64,000 bases of DNA from Gordionus sp. m RMFG-2023. Lineage: Eukaryota > Nematomorpha > Gordioida > Chordodea > Parachordodidae. The notes below the pieces were generated by a model that was not told the origin of the DNA, did no database searches, and saw nothing but the letters and a program-made list of their open reading frames with translations. Made by a program: the position numbers and the translations under genes. Of the stretch, positions 49,690 through 60,223 are shown piece after piece. The DNA lies in contig NC_088777.1 in NCBI RefSeq assembly GCF_954871325.1, forward strand, positions 40,215,366-40,279,365, read 5' to 3'. Positions within the stretch are counted from its first letter, which is position 1. Each line of letters starts with the position of its first letter.

Positions 49690-52600
49690 TTATTTTGACA
49701 TATAATAATAATGCGGAGATAAAAATGGTAATTTGACAATTTCATATTCATTCATTTTTCTTGTCAGGGGTGAATTAATATACACGATATTTCCTACTGA
49801 TGCATATGGTAGATATAGGTATCCCATAGCGATATTCGTTTTAAACGCCGGGGAAAAGGTACCACTAGTTACATAACCTTTCAAAAAATAATAATTAATT
49901 ATATCAATGTCTAATCAATCAAATTAACGTTAATCTTAAGTTAATAAATGTATGTGTCACGGTTATATTCAATACTATGAAAGCTACTTTTAATAAAAAA
50001 TATTGGTAATGATAAAAAATAGCTTCGATATTTTTTAATATACATCATTACAGCAGGGTCAAGACTGTTTGGGAAACATTTTGGTATTTCAAAATAAATT
50101 TTTACTTCTTCCAAATGATTTATGGTATATTTTTAAGATTATTTATTGCAATATGTATGCTTTACTTAAAAAATGATAAAAATATTATACATTAATAATC
50201 TAAATTTATTATCACATGATCTATTAAAACGAGAACTAATAGTCTAAAGCGTTTGTATAGAAGTAATTTTAACCTATATATAGACTAAATACATAAATTT
50301 TCATCATGGGGCTGTGCTACAGCAACTTTTTAATAGTAGCATTGTTATTTCTAGTGTTGTACCGCTCATTTTGAGTCAATTTTTAAAAACGACTAACTCA
50401 ATATTTTATTAGGAAAAATATTATGAAAGTCAAGATTTTTATTTATATATGACACAAAAGTTTGAACATCTATTTAGGAAATCTCGAGGATTAGACAATA
50501 TTTTTCTAGCTAAAATATTGAGTTAACTGTTTTTAAAAATCGGCTTAAATCGAACCGTTTAATAACACTAGCTATTTCAGTAACTAGTGCTTAAATGTAA
50601 CCATTTTCGTTATATAGATGTGTAGCCAGGTTCATAAACATCGATATAGTTTTGGCATCTTTTTAAATTGATAAAAACATAATAGGATAGGAGTTATTAT
50701 AAAAATTAATATTATTAAAATATATAGGTATAAGCTTAAGATAAAAAAAATACATCTTAACCTGTCCTATTACCTGCGTTTGAATTGCGCTACAAAAAGC
50801 AATTACATTGTAAAGATAAATTTGAATCGGGTACAAAAACGCCTTCATGTATATAAATGTAATTGATTTTTGAATCCAGATTCAAAGTCCGATATTAAGG
50901 TATAACCTTTTAATAATAAACAGAAATATTAAATTGTCATGTATTTTGTTACATCTTTTATAACAAATTTCTTTTGATATTTTGTAGTGGCTCAGCCAGT
51001 AATAATTTTTTACAAAGGAAAAGAAGATAAATTCGCCTAATTCCAAGCTTTAAATTTTTTTTGAAATAATGACTCGCCCAGAAATATATTTTAAAAATCT
51101 TTTGCTCGGCCAGAGCCGACCATTAGTATGTAGTAAAATAGAAGATGTACACAGATCTTTCTTTATATTCTTTGTATTATGTAATTTATTTTATTATCCG
51201 AAAATTTTATTAAATGATTAATTTAATTATAAACTTTTCAATAACCTTATATAATTATTATGATTTTATCAAATATAAAAGTATTTTATTTTAACAATTC
51301 AAAGATGAATAATACAGATATTTAATTAATTTGTTTAATCTTCATCGTCAGTTGTGGTTAGAGGATAAATGGTTGGAGAAGTCTGCGTAATTTAAATGAT
51401 ACTGTGAGTTCTACTTCTAGTTGTCTCGGTTCTGTAGTAAGTTGTTTAATCGTCATCTTCAGTTGTGATTAGAGGATAATTGGTTGGAGTAGTTTGTGTA
51501 GTTATAATTATCCCATAAGTTGGTACGTTGTAGTTGTCTGTAAGTTGGTGCAGTTCTAGTAGTTCTGTAAGTTGGCGTGGTTTAGTTGTCTCAGTTTAGA
51601 AAGTTGTATGATCGTCATAATCATTTGTGGTTAGAGGATAAATAGTTGAAGTAGTTTGTATAGTTACAGTTGTTCTGAAATTTGGTATAGTACGAGCGCT
51701 GTTGAAGCAGTTTTAGTAGCAAGTATTTATAGCTCTAGGTATGTTTAGCGATAAATTGTGTATTCTTGATTGTATGTTGTGATTAGAGAATAAGTGATCG
51801 GAGTAGTTGCCCTGTAAGTTGATTTCGCTCCAACTATCTTGTTGTTAAAGTTGTAGTGGTCAAAGGACACGTGGTTAGAGTGGATCTAGATTCGTATGTC
51901 GGCGAAGTTCTAATTGTCTTCGTTTTATGGTAAGTTGGCATAGTCTAAGTTTTATCAACTGTAATCATAGAAGCAGAGTAGTAAGTGTAATATAAGTCGT
52001 GGGAGTAGTATATATGATTAATTTGGTCTTTCTGGTAGATTTGGTTCTAATAATTTTGCATTTCCAGACCTGACATCCCGTATGCCTAGCTGTAATTCAG
52101 AGGGGCAAAATGAACTACATGAGTACTATCATTAAATGGGAGTAATAGTTGTTGGAGTTGTAACAATAATAGTATCAGTTGTTGTGATTTTGGTGGTCGC
52201 AGTGCTGAAAAAAACACAGCTACTCCAACTATAAATTCTTTAATCACAACTGACGATTATACAAATTAACTAAATATTTGTATTATTATTATATTATTTA
52301 TCTTTGATTTCATATTGTTAACATAAAATACTTTTATACTTACATTTCCAAATTTGCCACCTTCAAAAAATTAAAATCATGCCGCGTTGAGGCATCTACA
52401 CCTTCGGCTGACCCAGCCGATAAAATCTTCTTGCCTCGAAGGGTGTCCATCTCCAAGAGAAGAAGCTTATACATTGATCTATAAAATTATTTGAAATAAT
52501 TAGTTTAAGTCTTAATTTTTCCTTAGATATATCCCTTGGATTCAGCAACATTAGTTAGATGACTATGATTATGTAATTGATTACTATACACAATGGTGGG

Positions 52601-55600
52601 ATAATTTTTTTAAAAAGGACCCTGCGAAGAATTAACCTTTTTATTAAAATTTTATTTGTTGCTTTACATTAACATTTTGAGTTTCTAATTTTTTAAGTTT
52701 TTTACTACAATGGTAAATCCTTGATTTTTGCATGGTAATCAAATTTTTTTATAGTATCTATTATAATGGCATGTTTTGATAAAATACTAACTTTTGATAA
52801 AGGTGTGACATAATCTAATTAAAACCTCCAAAAGAGCAGAATTGGGCAGTACCGCGAATACTTGTATCTAAGATATAAAATCCTTTTGTATCTTGTACTC
52901 AGTATTTGACATTTTTAATAAGATACTAGTATCTGTATCTAAGATCCTTTATTTTGAAAAGAATCTTGTATCTTTTTCATTTTCTTTAAAAAGATACAGA
53001 TTCTTTTTAATATTCATGTTTAAAACATTTACATATCACACAATGTAACTTTATTTTCTTTGTGAAATCTTGTATTATTTTCTTTATTTTTTCCTGCTAT
53101 ATTTTAAATATATTGATAACCAAAATTAGTTAGAAATTTTACAGGCCACAAAGATAGATCGATTAAAAATAACAACATCAAAACTAAATAAGAAAAGGAT
53201 ATATTTTATATGTAATATTTTTTAATTTGTAGAATGTTTAACATTAATAGTAGTGAAGATGAAATTATGGAGATAGGTTCTCCTGAATCAAATCTGAATC
53301 TTAAAATTATAGATGGAAAATTTTATAAAGTAATTCATGTGAAAAAGAACAAGGTACAAGTTGAATGTCAAAATTGCACAAGTAAAAAAGTTATTAAAAG
53401 TTCAACAAACTCCTCTATAAACTTTGTTAAACATATTATAGTATATTATACATTTTTATTTTATAATTATTAACATAATAATCTATACTTAAGTCCCTCT
53501 TAAATAATTGTTATTAAAATTTTTTATAGAAGATGTTTGATTATTAAATTAAAATCATTTTGGATATATATTTTTTAGGGGTGTATCGATACCACTTTTT
53601 GGAGGTCGATCCGATATTCCCGATATTAATTTATATCGGTCGATTACCGATCCGATATCATATCTAATTTTGTATTCTGTAAAGATACCAATGGTTTTAA
53701 TTTTTGATATACTTTTTATTAGTACAGTGTTGTGATGATTTAATGAAACATATTGACGATTAAATTAAAACCCATACATATAAAATTATAATTTTTGCAA
53801 AAATAATTAAAATAACAAAAGGAATAATAAAAGAAATTAAGATTATAATTTTTTATGGATGGGTTTTAATTTAATCGTCAATATGTTTCATTAAATCATC
53901 ACAACAGTGTATAACATCTATAATTTAACTATACCATAACTTATGTAATTTAAATATATTATAATGATCAGTTATAGTTTATATTCAATTCAATTGCAAT
54001 TCTAAAAGTATATAAAATATTTTTATTGTTAAATCACTTTTATATAATTAGTAATAACATTAATCTATATACATAATAAGTAATAAACAATTATATTATG
54101 AAATTTGAAATAAATTTAAAAATAATATTTAACATTAATATATCTAAGATTTCTTTTTAGAAATACCAATATTTCCAACTTATCAGAGGTCAGCTTGCGG
54201 CAATAATAACTGTCAATATCACCAGCTTCACTAAAAACAGATTCTGATGAGAATCTCGCACACTTTTATAAACAGATAGCGCAAAAAAATAACAATATGG
54301 CAGAATGTTAATTAATTAATTATTAAAAAAATATACATAAAAATGGATTTCGATTTTATTTATAAAAATATATGATTTTAGATATAACTTTTTTTAAAAA
54401 TTTTATAACATTTTATTTTTGTTAAGGAAGCTTTTATATCGGATCAAATTTTATAATATTGGCCGATAACCGATATTTTAAAATGGGTGAAATCGGCCCG
54501 ATCAGATAAAAATATCGACACATCACTAATATATTTAATATATAATTATTTTAGCATGTTCTTATTAGAGGAAATCTTTAATGATATATAACATTAGATA
54601 ATTTTAAAAGGCTCTTAATAAAATAGTTAAAAGGTAGAATTTAACTTTATTATACTTTTATTTCTTTATGATATAAGTAAAATTACATTACAGTATTTAT
54701 TTACAAAATTTAATCAATTTAAAATACATTAAAGAAAATTGTTATGTATTTAATAATTTTAATATAATGTTGTACATTATTTTCATATTTTTTATAAATT
54801 AAAGATTTTGTAAGAAATATTTTATAAAAATTTGAAGAGATTTAAATGATATTTATATATATATTACAATAAAAAATACATAAATATCACAAACAAGTAA
54901 TGATAAATACTTATTAAAGATAATAAATAAAATAAAACTAGTATATTTTTTGAGAGATGCCATTTAGCCATATACTCCGAATATAAGCTATATTTAAAAC
55001 AACACAGAAAATAACCTGCAAATTCTAATAAATCATTTGATTTAATTTTTTTTTCTTATTTGAAAATTTTTAACTCATATTAAATTACTACTCTAGCTTC
55101 CCTGTTTAAGCTATTAATGGGCAAAAACTAAATTAAAATCCCTGGTTATTATAATTAATTCATTAATAAATATTTTATTAATTATTGCAAATATTCATTC
55201 TTATATGTGTATGCTATGTTCTTCACAAATAAATAATAAAAAGTGTATTTTATAAACTATTCTAATTTAATTAGTAATGATAATTTAAAAGTATCTTGTA
55301 TTTAAGATACTCAAATTTAGTAAAAGATGCAAGTATCTTCTATCTTGTATCTTTTTGATATTTTGAAAAAGATACTATCTGTATCTAAGATGATTCTTTT
55401 TCTGGAGGACCTGCCCAACTCTGCAAAAGAGTAACACTCATTGGAGATCTTAAAGTTATCTGACTATTTTCATGCAATAAGTTTGTTATTGTATTCTGAT
55501 TTAAATTTATTTATTTCAGGAATAATTAAGTTTGTCTAAAATAAATTATAAATTTTATGTGAGACTAAAAATTTTACCTAATCCTGAAAGTTTATACACT

Positions 55601-58600
55601 TATTTAAAGAATGATTGAATTCATTTTACAGAATTATTTATAATCACTAATTTAAAATCATGTTTGAGATAATTTTTATCTAACATTCAAAGAGAGAATA
55701 TTTACAATCCTTTACTAATTGGAAATACGCATATCGAGAGGGGTAGTGTTGTTAAACGGCCTGATTAAGATTTAGCCAAAATAATATTATGTAAACCTGA
55801 AGATTTTGCTCATAGATGGCAGAAAGGTTTGAACCTCTATATGCCAAATCGAGACTTGCATTAGTGAAGGTCACGGTCTGGTCTTTGGTCCGGACTAGAC
55901 CGATACCCTCGGACCGGACCGGACCACGGTCCTTAAAAAAAGATCGATCCAGACCGTGGTCCAAAATAAAAAGACCGGTCACCGGTCCAGGACCGGTCTT
56001 TTTATTTGTTTAAAAACATTTTTTTAACCTAATTTAATTTGTTTTATCATTTTATTAAATATAAGAGTATTATATAAACAATAACAAATATTTAATTTAA
56101 ATAAATGCTAATGTCTTTGTTTGTAGAACTTCCTTGGAAGGAATTTGAAGAGAGACTTAATGGAGGCGGTAGATCTATTCCATTCTTTAACCAAGAGCCC
56201 ATACACATCAAAGCTTGTATTGTTTTGTTTGAAAGCCTATTCCTTTTTTTAGTGACAAGATCTCCTGCTTTCGAAAATATTTGTTCACAGGGGACAGATG
56301 TTGCTTGAATTGCTAAAAAAATTCTAGCTGCTAATGAGAGGACTGGAAATCTATATAATAAACTATATTGACTATTTAAAAAATATAAAAGACCTTTCAC
56401 TATTGGCTTTCCACCATACTAATATGTCATCCTTTAATGAAACAAGAGGTTCATTCAAATAGGTGTGAAGTTCTGATATATTTTCTTCAATGATTTCTGC
56501 CGATATATAATCCCATTCTGAATTTCTTTTTTGGGATAAAATTCTTTCTAAAAAACTAAATTCATTGATTTCCTTCTGACACAAATGTTTGAAAATTAGG
56601 ATTTAATAAATAAATATTAAAAATATACCTGAGAATCCGTTATTCCTGTATTTTTTTTATTTTCTATTTTTCTTAAATAGTTTGAAAATTTGGTCATATA
56701 CTCAATTCTATTAAGAGTATTAGGCATGTAAACTTGTTTTAATCTCGGATCCAATAATGTTGAGACATATGATTCATAGCAAAATAATTCTTTGAGATAT
56801 TTCTGCATTTTAACCAGCATGTTATTAAGAATTTCTTTTCTTGTATTGTTATTATCCTTTTTTATATTATTTAAAATTTCATTATTTATATTCTCCATAT
56901 ATAACATGGAAATCCCAACTGTAGGATATTTGGATCCTGATAAATTAAGTGTGGTTTTATAGAAGGGCCTTAGAAAATCTACAGCCTCTTTAAAGTCTTC
57001 TTTTCAAACTCAGTAAAGAAAACCCCTTTAAATTGGTTGTAATTCAAAAAAAGTACTTCTTCTATAGCATCCATGTTCTAAAAATCAAATATTTTTTAAA
57101 AATAATTGGATAAAAATGTAAATACCTCATAAATTGTATTCATCATTAAATAGGAGCTATTCCATCTAATAGGGATATCAGAAGGGATTTTAAATTTTGT
57201 AATACCCTTATTTTCACATATTTGTACATATGCTTGATTTATTTTGGGTGATTTATTTATAGAAAAGACTATGTCTCTACACTTTTCTAGGATAGTTGTA
57301 ATATATGATAAACCTTCCTGAGATATTAGGTTTAGAATATGGGCACAGCATCTAAAGCCTTTAAATTTTTGTTCCTTATAAATATTCTGCAAAATATCCA
57401 TGCTTTTTAGGATGTTATTGGCATATCTGTAGTACAGGCCAGTATATTCTCCTCCAATTGATATACATCAATTACTTTTTCTTCAGAAGTATGAGGAAAT
57501 GGGATATGATTTATATCAAGTAAAATATTTTTTAATGTAAAAGAAGAATCAATATAGTGTGCAGTAATGGCTATAAATGAAATTTTATTTATATTGCTCC
57601 ACATATCTGTGGTAAAGCTTATTAAAGAATTATTTTTATTTAAAATATCTTTTAGAGAATTTCTTAGTTTCTCAAAATTAGCTGTATAAAAATTTTTAAC
57701 TTTGTTTTTTGACCAAATTGTAGCAGTTGAGTTTAAATATTTGATTAAATTATGAAGACCTGAACTTTCAAAAGTCTTCATTGGCAGAGAGTCCATTATT
57801 ACCCATTTTATAATGAGTTGGTTCATATGATCTGTTTGGAATTTATCCAATGGTATTGAAGAAAGTGATTTTGTACTTGTGGAGGGCATATTTAAATTAA
57901 GAGTAGATTGTGTTTTTGAGATATTTTCGTTTTCATTATTAGAATTATAAATTTTATGTTTTATCAAATGTCTGCTTAAGGTACCTAATTATTTTATTAA
58001 GAATAAGGTTAAATTATTTTGACAATGAATTATTCAGACAGTTTCTTGAGAAAAAATAGATATATAAATAATAACCAAAATATTTTAATAATAATACTGC
58101 TTATTTTGATTAATTTATTGCTTAAAAAATTATAAACAATTAATTTGTTACTTGTTGCTGACGATATGTTAAATTTGGTATTACAGTGAACACATATTCT
58201 ATGTTTTTTATTAGGACTATAAGTAAAATGTTTCTTGGAGAAACTTATGGTTTTCATATTGTAAAAAAAAATTAACAAAATCTAAAATAACTCCTCTAGA
58301 AAAATATAAAAAATAAAATATACAAAAAAATTATATTAATTGAATAGTAAAGTAAACTTAAATATTAATAAAAGACCGATCCGGACCGCGGTCCGGACCG
58401 TAAAAAATAAAAAGACCGGTCCGGACCACGGTCCTTAACAAAAAGATCGGTCCGGTCCCGGCCTAAGACCGATAGGACCGGACCGTTGACCTTCACTAAC
58501 TTGCATATTATTTTGTATAAATTCAGGGCGTTTTTAAAAATCAACAACACTAAAGAGCAAGCAATTTTTAAAATAATATTTTGTATAACATAAGGTTACT

Positions 58601-59838
58601 ATGGCCTATACACAAACACTTATTAAGACTAATAGTTCTGGTTTAACATATAAATTTTAGAAAGTCGGATGAGTTAATGTTTTGTAAAATATCCTTGATA
58701 TATTTTAACATCAAGTTTAAAGTTGATTTGATTTTTCTAATTTATACTTATGCTTCATTGCATTTTTTTAAAGGAACCTATCCGAAATGAATCTTTCTTA
58801 AAATAATATCTGTAAACTTTCAACTACCGCTACTTAAAAAAAAGTAGAATCAAGGCCCATTTAGCAGTAATTTATAAAACAGACAATGAAATGTAAGTAA
58901 CCTATTTGGTGATACTCGTTATTAGCTTTTTTTATGTGAATGGTATATCCATGTCGAGGTATGGGACCTCTCATTTTCATACTAAAACCTCTTCTGCAGT
59001 TCATGTGTTTCATTTCCGGGTTTTTGAGAGTTTTCATAGATTCAAGAATTTTTAAAGCCCCCGGAAAATCTTTGTCTCGAACACGTCGCTTTCCTATGGT
59101 CCAGCCTAATCCGGCTTCTATAGGGCATGTTTTTTCGTTAATATCTGACCCTTTTTAAAAAAGGTATACTTTTAGACATTCTTTTTTAATAAAAATCTTG
59201 AAAAATTAGTGACCTCATTGATATGGGATAGTTGGTCCTCAAACTAGCCAAATCAATTATTAACTGATGATCGCGTTTTCTTCCTTGATTGGACATCCCC
59301 TTATGAAAGTCTATAAAATAATTACCGTAAAGACACAAACCAGCTTCCAATCTCAACACATCTCTAATTAAAAGACCGGCTGGTTTAATAGAAATACCCA
59401 CATTTTTTTCACCACGATTTGAGCCATTCATTTGAAATATTTTTGACAAAATTTCCGTACAATACTTTTGTGGTAAGCTTATTTCGACCCCGTCTTCACC
59501 GGTATAGCCGCACCTAGTAATTCTAAATGGGCCTTCAAGGTTAAAAAACTTTGGTATGACAAAGGAATCCATAAAGTAAAAATGGTTTAAATTTTTTGAT
59601 TTTAGTTCAGGGATATTTTCCAAAAGATGCTGAGTGCCTTAAATTTTTTTTAAAATTAACATATTAGAAAGACAAAAAACAATAAAACCTGGTCCTTGTA
59701 GTGATAGAAGAGCATTGTTTGAATACTCAATGTTAATATCATCGTTAGCAAAATAACTTGATTTGGTGGAGGCAAATAACCTTTTTACTTTTTCGGAGTT
59801 ACATGCATTAGAAACGAGTAAGAGTGATTGATCATTTT
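49690..59838 (-). CDS. AMT: Glycine cleavage system T-protein / aminomethyltransferase, 3' part
   Basis: T-protein of the mitochondrial glycine cleavage system: it transfers the one-carbon unit from aminomethylated H-protein to tetrahydrofolate, releasing ammonia. Four exons are readable: 59838-59689 ([26 protein letters not shown]), 59637-59326 ([37 protein letters not shown]), 59150-58902 ([42 protein letters not shown]) and 49877-49690 ([31 protein letters not shown]). Joins are GT-AG and phase-consistent, with introns of 51, 175 and 9024 bp. [13 protein letters not shown] and [10 protein letters not shown] are signature blocks of the family. The N-terminal half (mitochondrial presequence and the GK-x-V-x-F-A-G-W region) was not found and must lie upstream, possibly beyond the window. 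The last intron is packed with transposons and other coding sequence. Nothing in the visible exons is broken. Confidence 0.93.
50352..50570. mobile_element. 219-bp hAT-type MITE
   Basis: Inverted ends TAGTGTTGTACCGCTC and, read inward, TAGTGTTATTAAACGGTTC; the arms continue with AACTCAATATTTTA. The flanks GTTATTTC (50344-50351) and GCTATTTC (50571-50578) differ at one base. Lies in the last AMT intron. Non-coding. Confidence 0.82.
50571..51329. other. AMT-intron sequence with one coding-looking piece
   Basis: At 50770-50880 the minus strand reads [18 protein letters not shown] and PDSNLSLQ, ending at a possible donor GTAATT; no matching exons were found. At 51000-51125 the words GTGGCTCAGCCAG and CTCGGCCAGAGCCGAC may be the ends of a small MITE. 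The rest is AT-rich. Confidence 0.3.
51330..52090 (-). pseudogene. Decayed Thr-rich tandem-repeat coding sequence
   Basis: Read on the minus strand, this stretch contains at least three degenerate copies, roughly 110-260 bp apart, of a Thr/Asp-rich peptide: [30 protein letters not shown] and [15 protein letters not shown]. Stops follow each copy. Such Thr/Pro/Asp repeats are typical of mucin-like stalks. It lies just downstream of, and on the same strand as, the small Thr-rich gene 52132-52478, and may be the lost remainder of its repeat region. Confidence 0.5.
52132..52478 (-). CDS. Small Thr-rich protein gene (2 exons) inside the AMT intron
   Basis: Exon 52478-52344 follows an acceptor (TTTTATAG) and ends at the consensus donor GTAAGT; exon 52204-52132 follows the strong acceptor TTTTTTTCAG. 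The 139-bp intron joins phase 2 to phase 2 without a stop. From the ATG at 52474 the product is 67 aa. It begins [20 protein letters not shown], continues [16 protein letters not shown] and LKVANLE, and ends in a Thr-rich tail ([19 protein letters not shown]). The first exon could also continue from an upstream exon, since it has a good acceptor before the ATG. The splice sites and composition argue for a real gene on the same strand as AMT. The product was not recognised. Confidence 0.5.
53576..54528. mobile_element. hAT-type element nested in H5, present in both H5 copies
   Basis: Ends TAGGGGTGTATCGATACC and, read inward, TAGTGATGTGTCGATA, with CGATCCGATAT words as in 24263-25184. The flanks ATATTTTT/ATATATTT are near-repeats. 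It occupies the same site in the second H5 copy (from 63678), so it was carried along when H5 multiplied. Non-coding. Confidence 0.8.
53725..53909. mobile_element. 185-bp Tc1/mariner-type MITE (filled site)
   Basis: Almost a perfect palindrome: arms of ~50 bp starting CAGTGTTGTGATGATT and CACTGTTGTGATGATT, flanked by TA on both sides. The second H5 copy has the empty site with a single TA at 63825-63826, which proves the insertion and its TA duplication. Non-coding. Confidence 0.93.
55862..58498 (-). mobile_element. hAT element (2.6 kb) with perfect TIR and TSD, nearly complete
   Basis: Ends TAGTGAAGGTCACGGTC and, read inward, TAGTGAAGGTCAACGGTCC, flanked by ACTTGCAT at 55854-55861 and 58499-58506. 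Subterminal regions are rich in GGACCGGTC words. It contains a hAT transposase gene on the minus strand. Worn copies are at 8189-8872 and 18411-18775. Perfect ends and duplication mark it as one of the youngest insertions in the window. Confidence 0.95.
56092..58257 (-). CDS. hAT transposase, BED-finger type, spliced, two frameshifts
   Basis: From the ATG at 58257 the gene codes for a BED zinc finger split by a 167-bp intron (57985-58151): [15 protein letters not shown] joins TLSRHLIKH. Further exons follow after introns 57078-57125 (48 bp) and 56576-56628 (53 bp). Domain markers in order: [20 protein letters not shown] (the T-D-x-W-S block), [24 protein letters not shown], then WWKANS and [14 protein letters not shown] with [10 protein letters not shown], the C-terminal dimerisation motif. 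Frame shifts occur near 57420 and 57020. Between WWKANS and QYSLLYRFP there is either a 28-bp insertion or a 22-nt GT-AG intron (56372-56393) whose removal keeps the frame. Otherwise full length, so recently active. Confidence 0.88.
58621..58901. other. AMT intron sequence beside exon 58902-59150
   Basis: No repeat or gene recognised; the intron donor for the last AMT intron is at 58901. Confidence 0.5.
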
Positions 59839-60223
59839 CTAATAATATATTTAAAAACCAAATTTAATGTAGAATAAAACAAAACAAAATTCGCCTTGTA
59901 AAGTAGTCTAGTTATTCTGGTTCTTAAGACACGAAAAGCAGATTATTAAAAAAAATAAAATCATACTCCAGCCTTTTTCAGAATTAAATAGAATTAATTT
60001 TTAAATTAACTCAAGACAATTTCAGTTCTTAAGTTTTTAGAATTTTTTGAGAGAGAAATATATTGAATTACTGTTTTTTTTGAGCCAAGTTTAATGATTC
60101 AATATTTGAAAGGAGTGGCTACTGGAAATAAAAATTAATGAAGGCAACATTTTTAAAGGAATTTCAAAGCTTTTTTCAACCTTTTAATAAATTATTGGTG
60201 AAAATTCGTCGACATTAACAAAG

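Larger units (their letters stand above)
52837..55423 (+). mobile_element. hAT element (family H5) with perfect TSD and a nested MITE
   Basis: Ends CAGAATTGGGCAGTACC and, read inward, CAGAGTTGGGCAGGTCC, flanked by CAAAAGAG at 52829-52836 and 55424-55431. Subterminal GTATCTAAGATAC words recur at both ends. The plus frame 53234-53473 keeps the N-terminal exon of a BED-finger transposase ([12 protein letters not shown] ... FVKHI, a C-x2-C ... H pattern). It has the same sequence in the second copy at 62938. The remainder of the transposase is gone, so this is a non-autonomous derivative. Nested at 53576-54528 is another hAT-type element. Lies in the last AMT intron. Confidence 0.93.
52540..58620 (+). 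pseudogene. Decayed plus-strand coding sequence split by two hAT insertions
   Basis: Outside the hAT elements, the plus strand keeps long open pieces: [18 protein letters not shown] at 52561-52620, and from about 55550 [19 protein letters not shown], then [18 protein letters not shown], then [19 protein letters not shown]. The last reads straight across the hAT at 55862-58498 once that element and its duplicated ACTTGCAT are ignored, continuing as [14 protein letters not shown]. In-frame stops at about 55615, 55672 and 55766 show it no longer codes. It may be an old gene or an older transposon ORF. Not recognised. Confidence 0.4.

Noticed and set aside
56105-56308. 67-aa plus frame
   Set aside because: It is the antisense of the hAT transposase dimerisation region.
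59838-60010. AMT N-terminal exon (text GWSM resembling the F-A-G-W motif on the minus strand)
   Set aside because: Only four residues match, the frame closes at once on both sides, and no splice sites support it.
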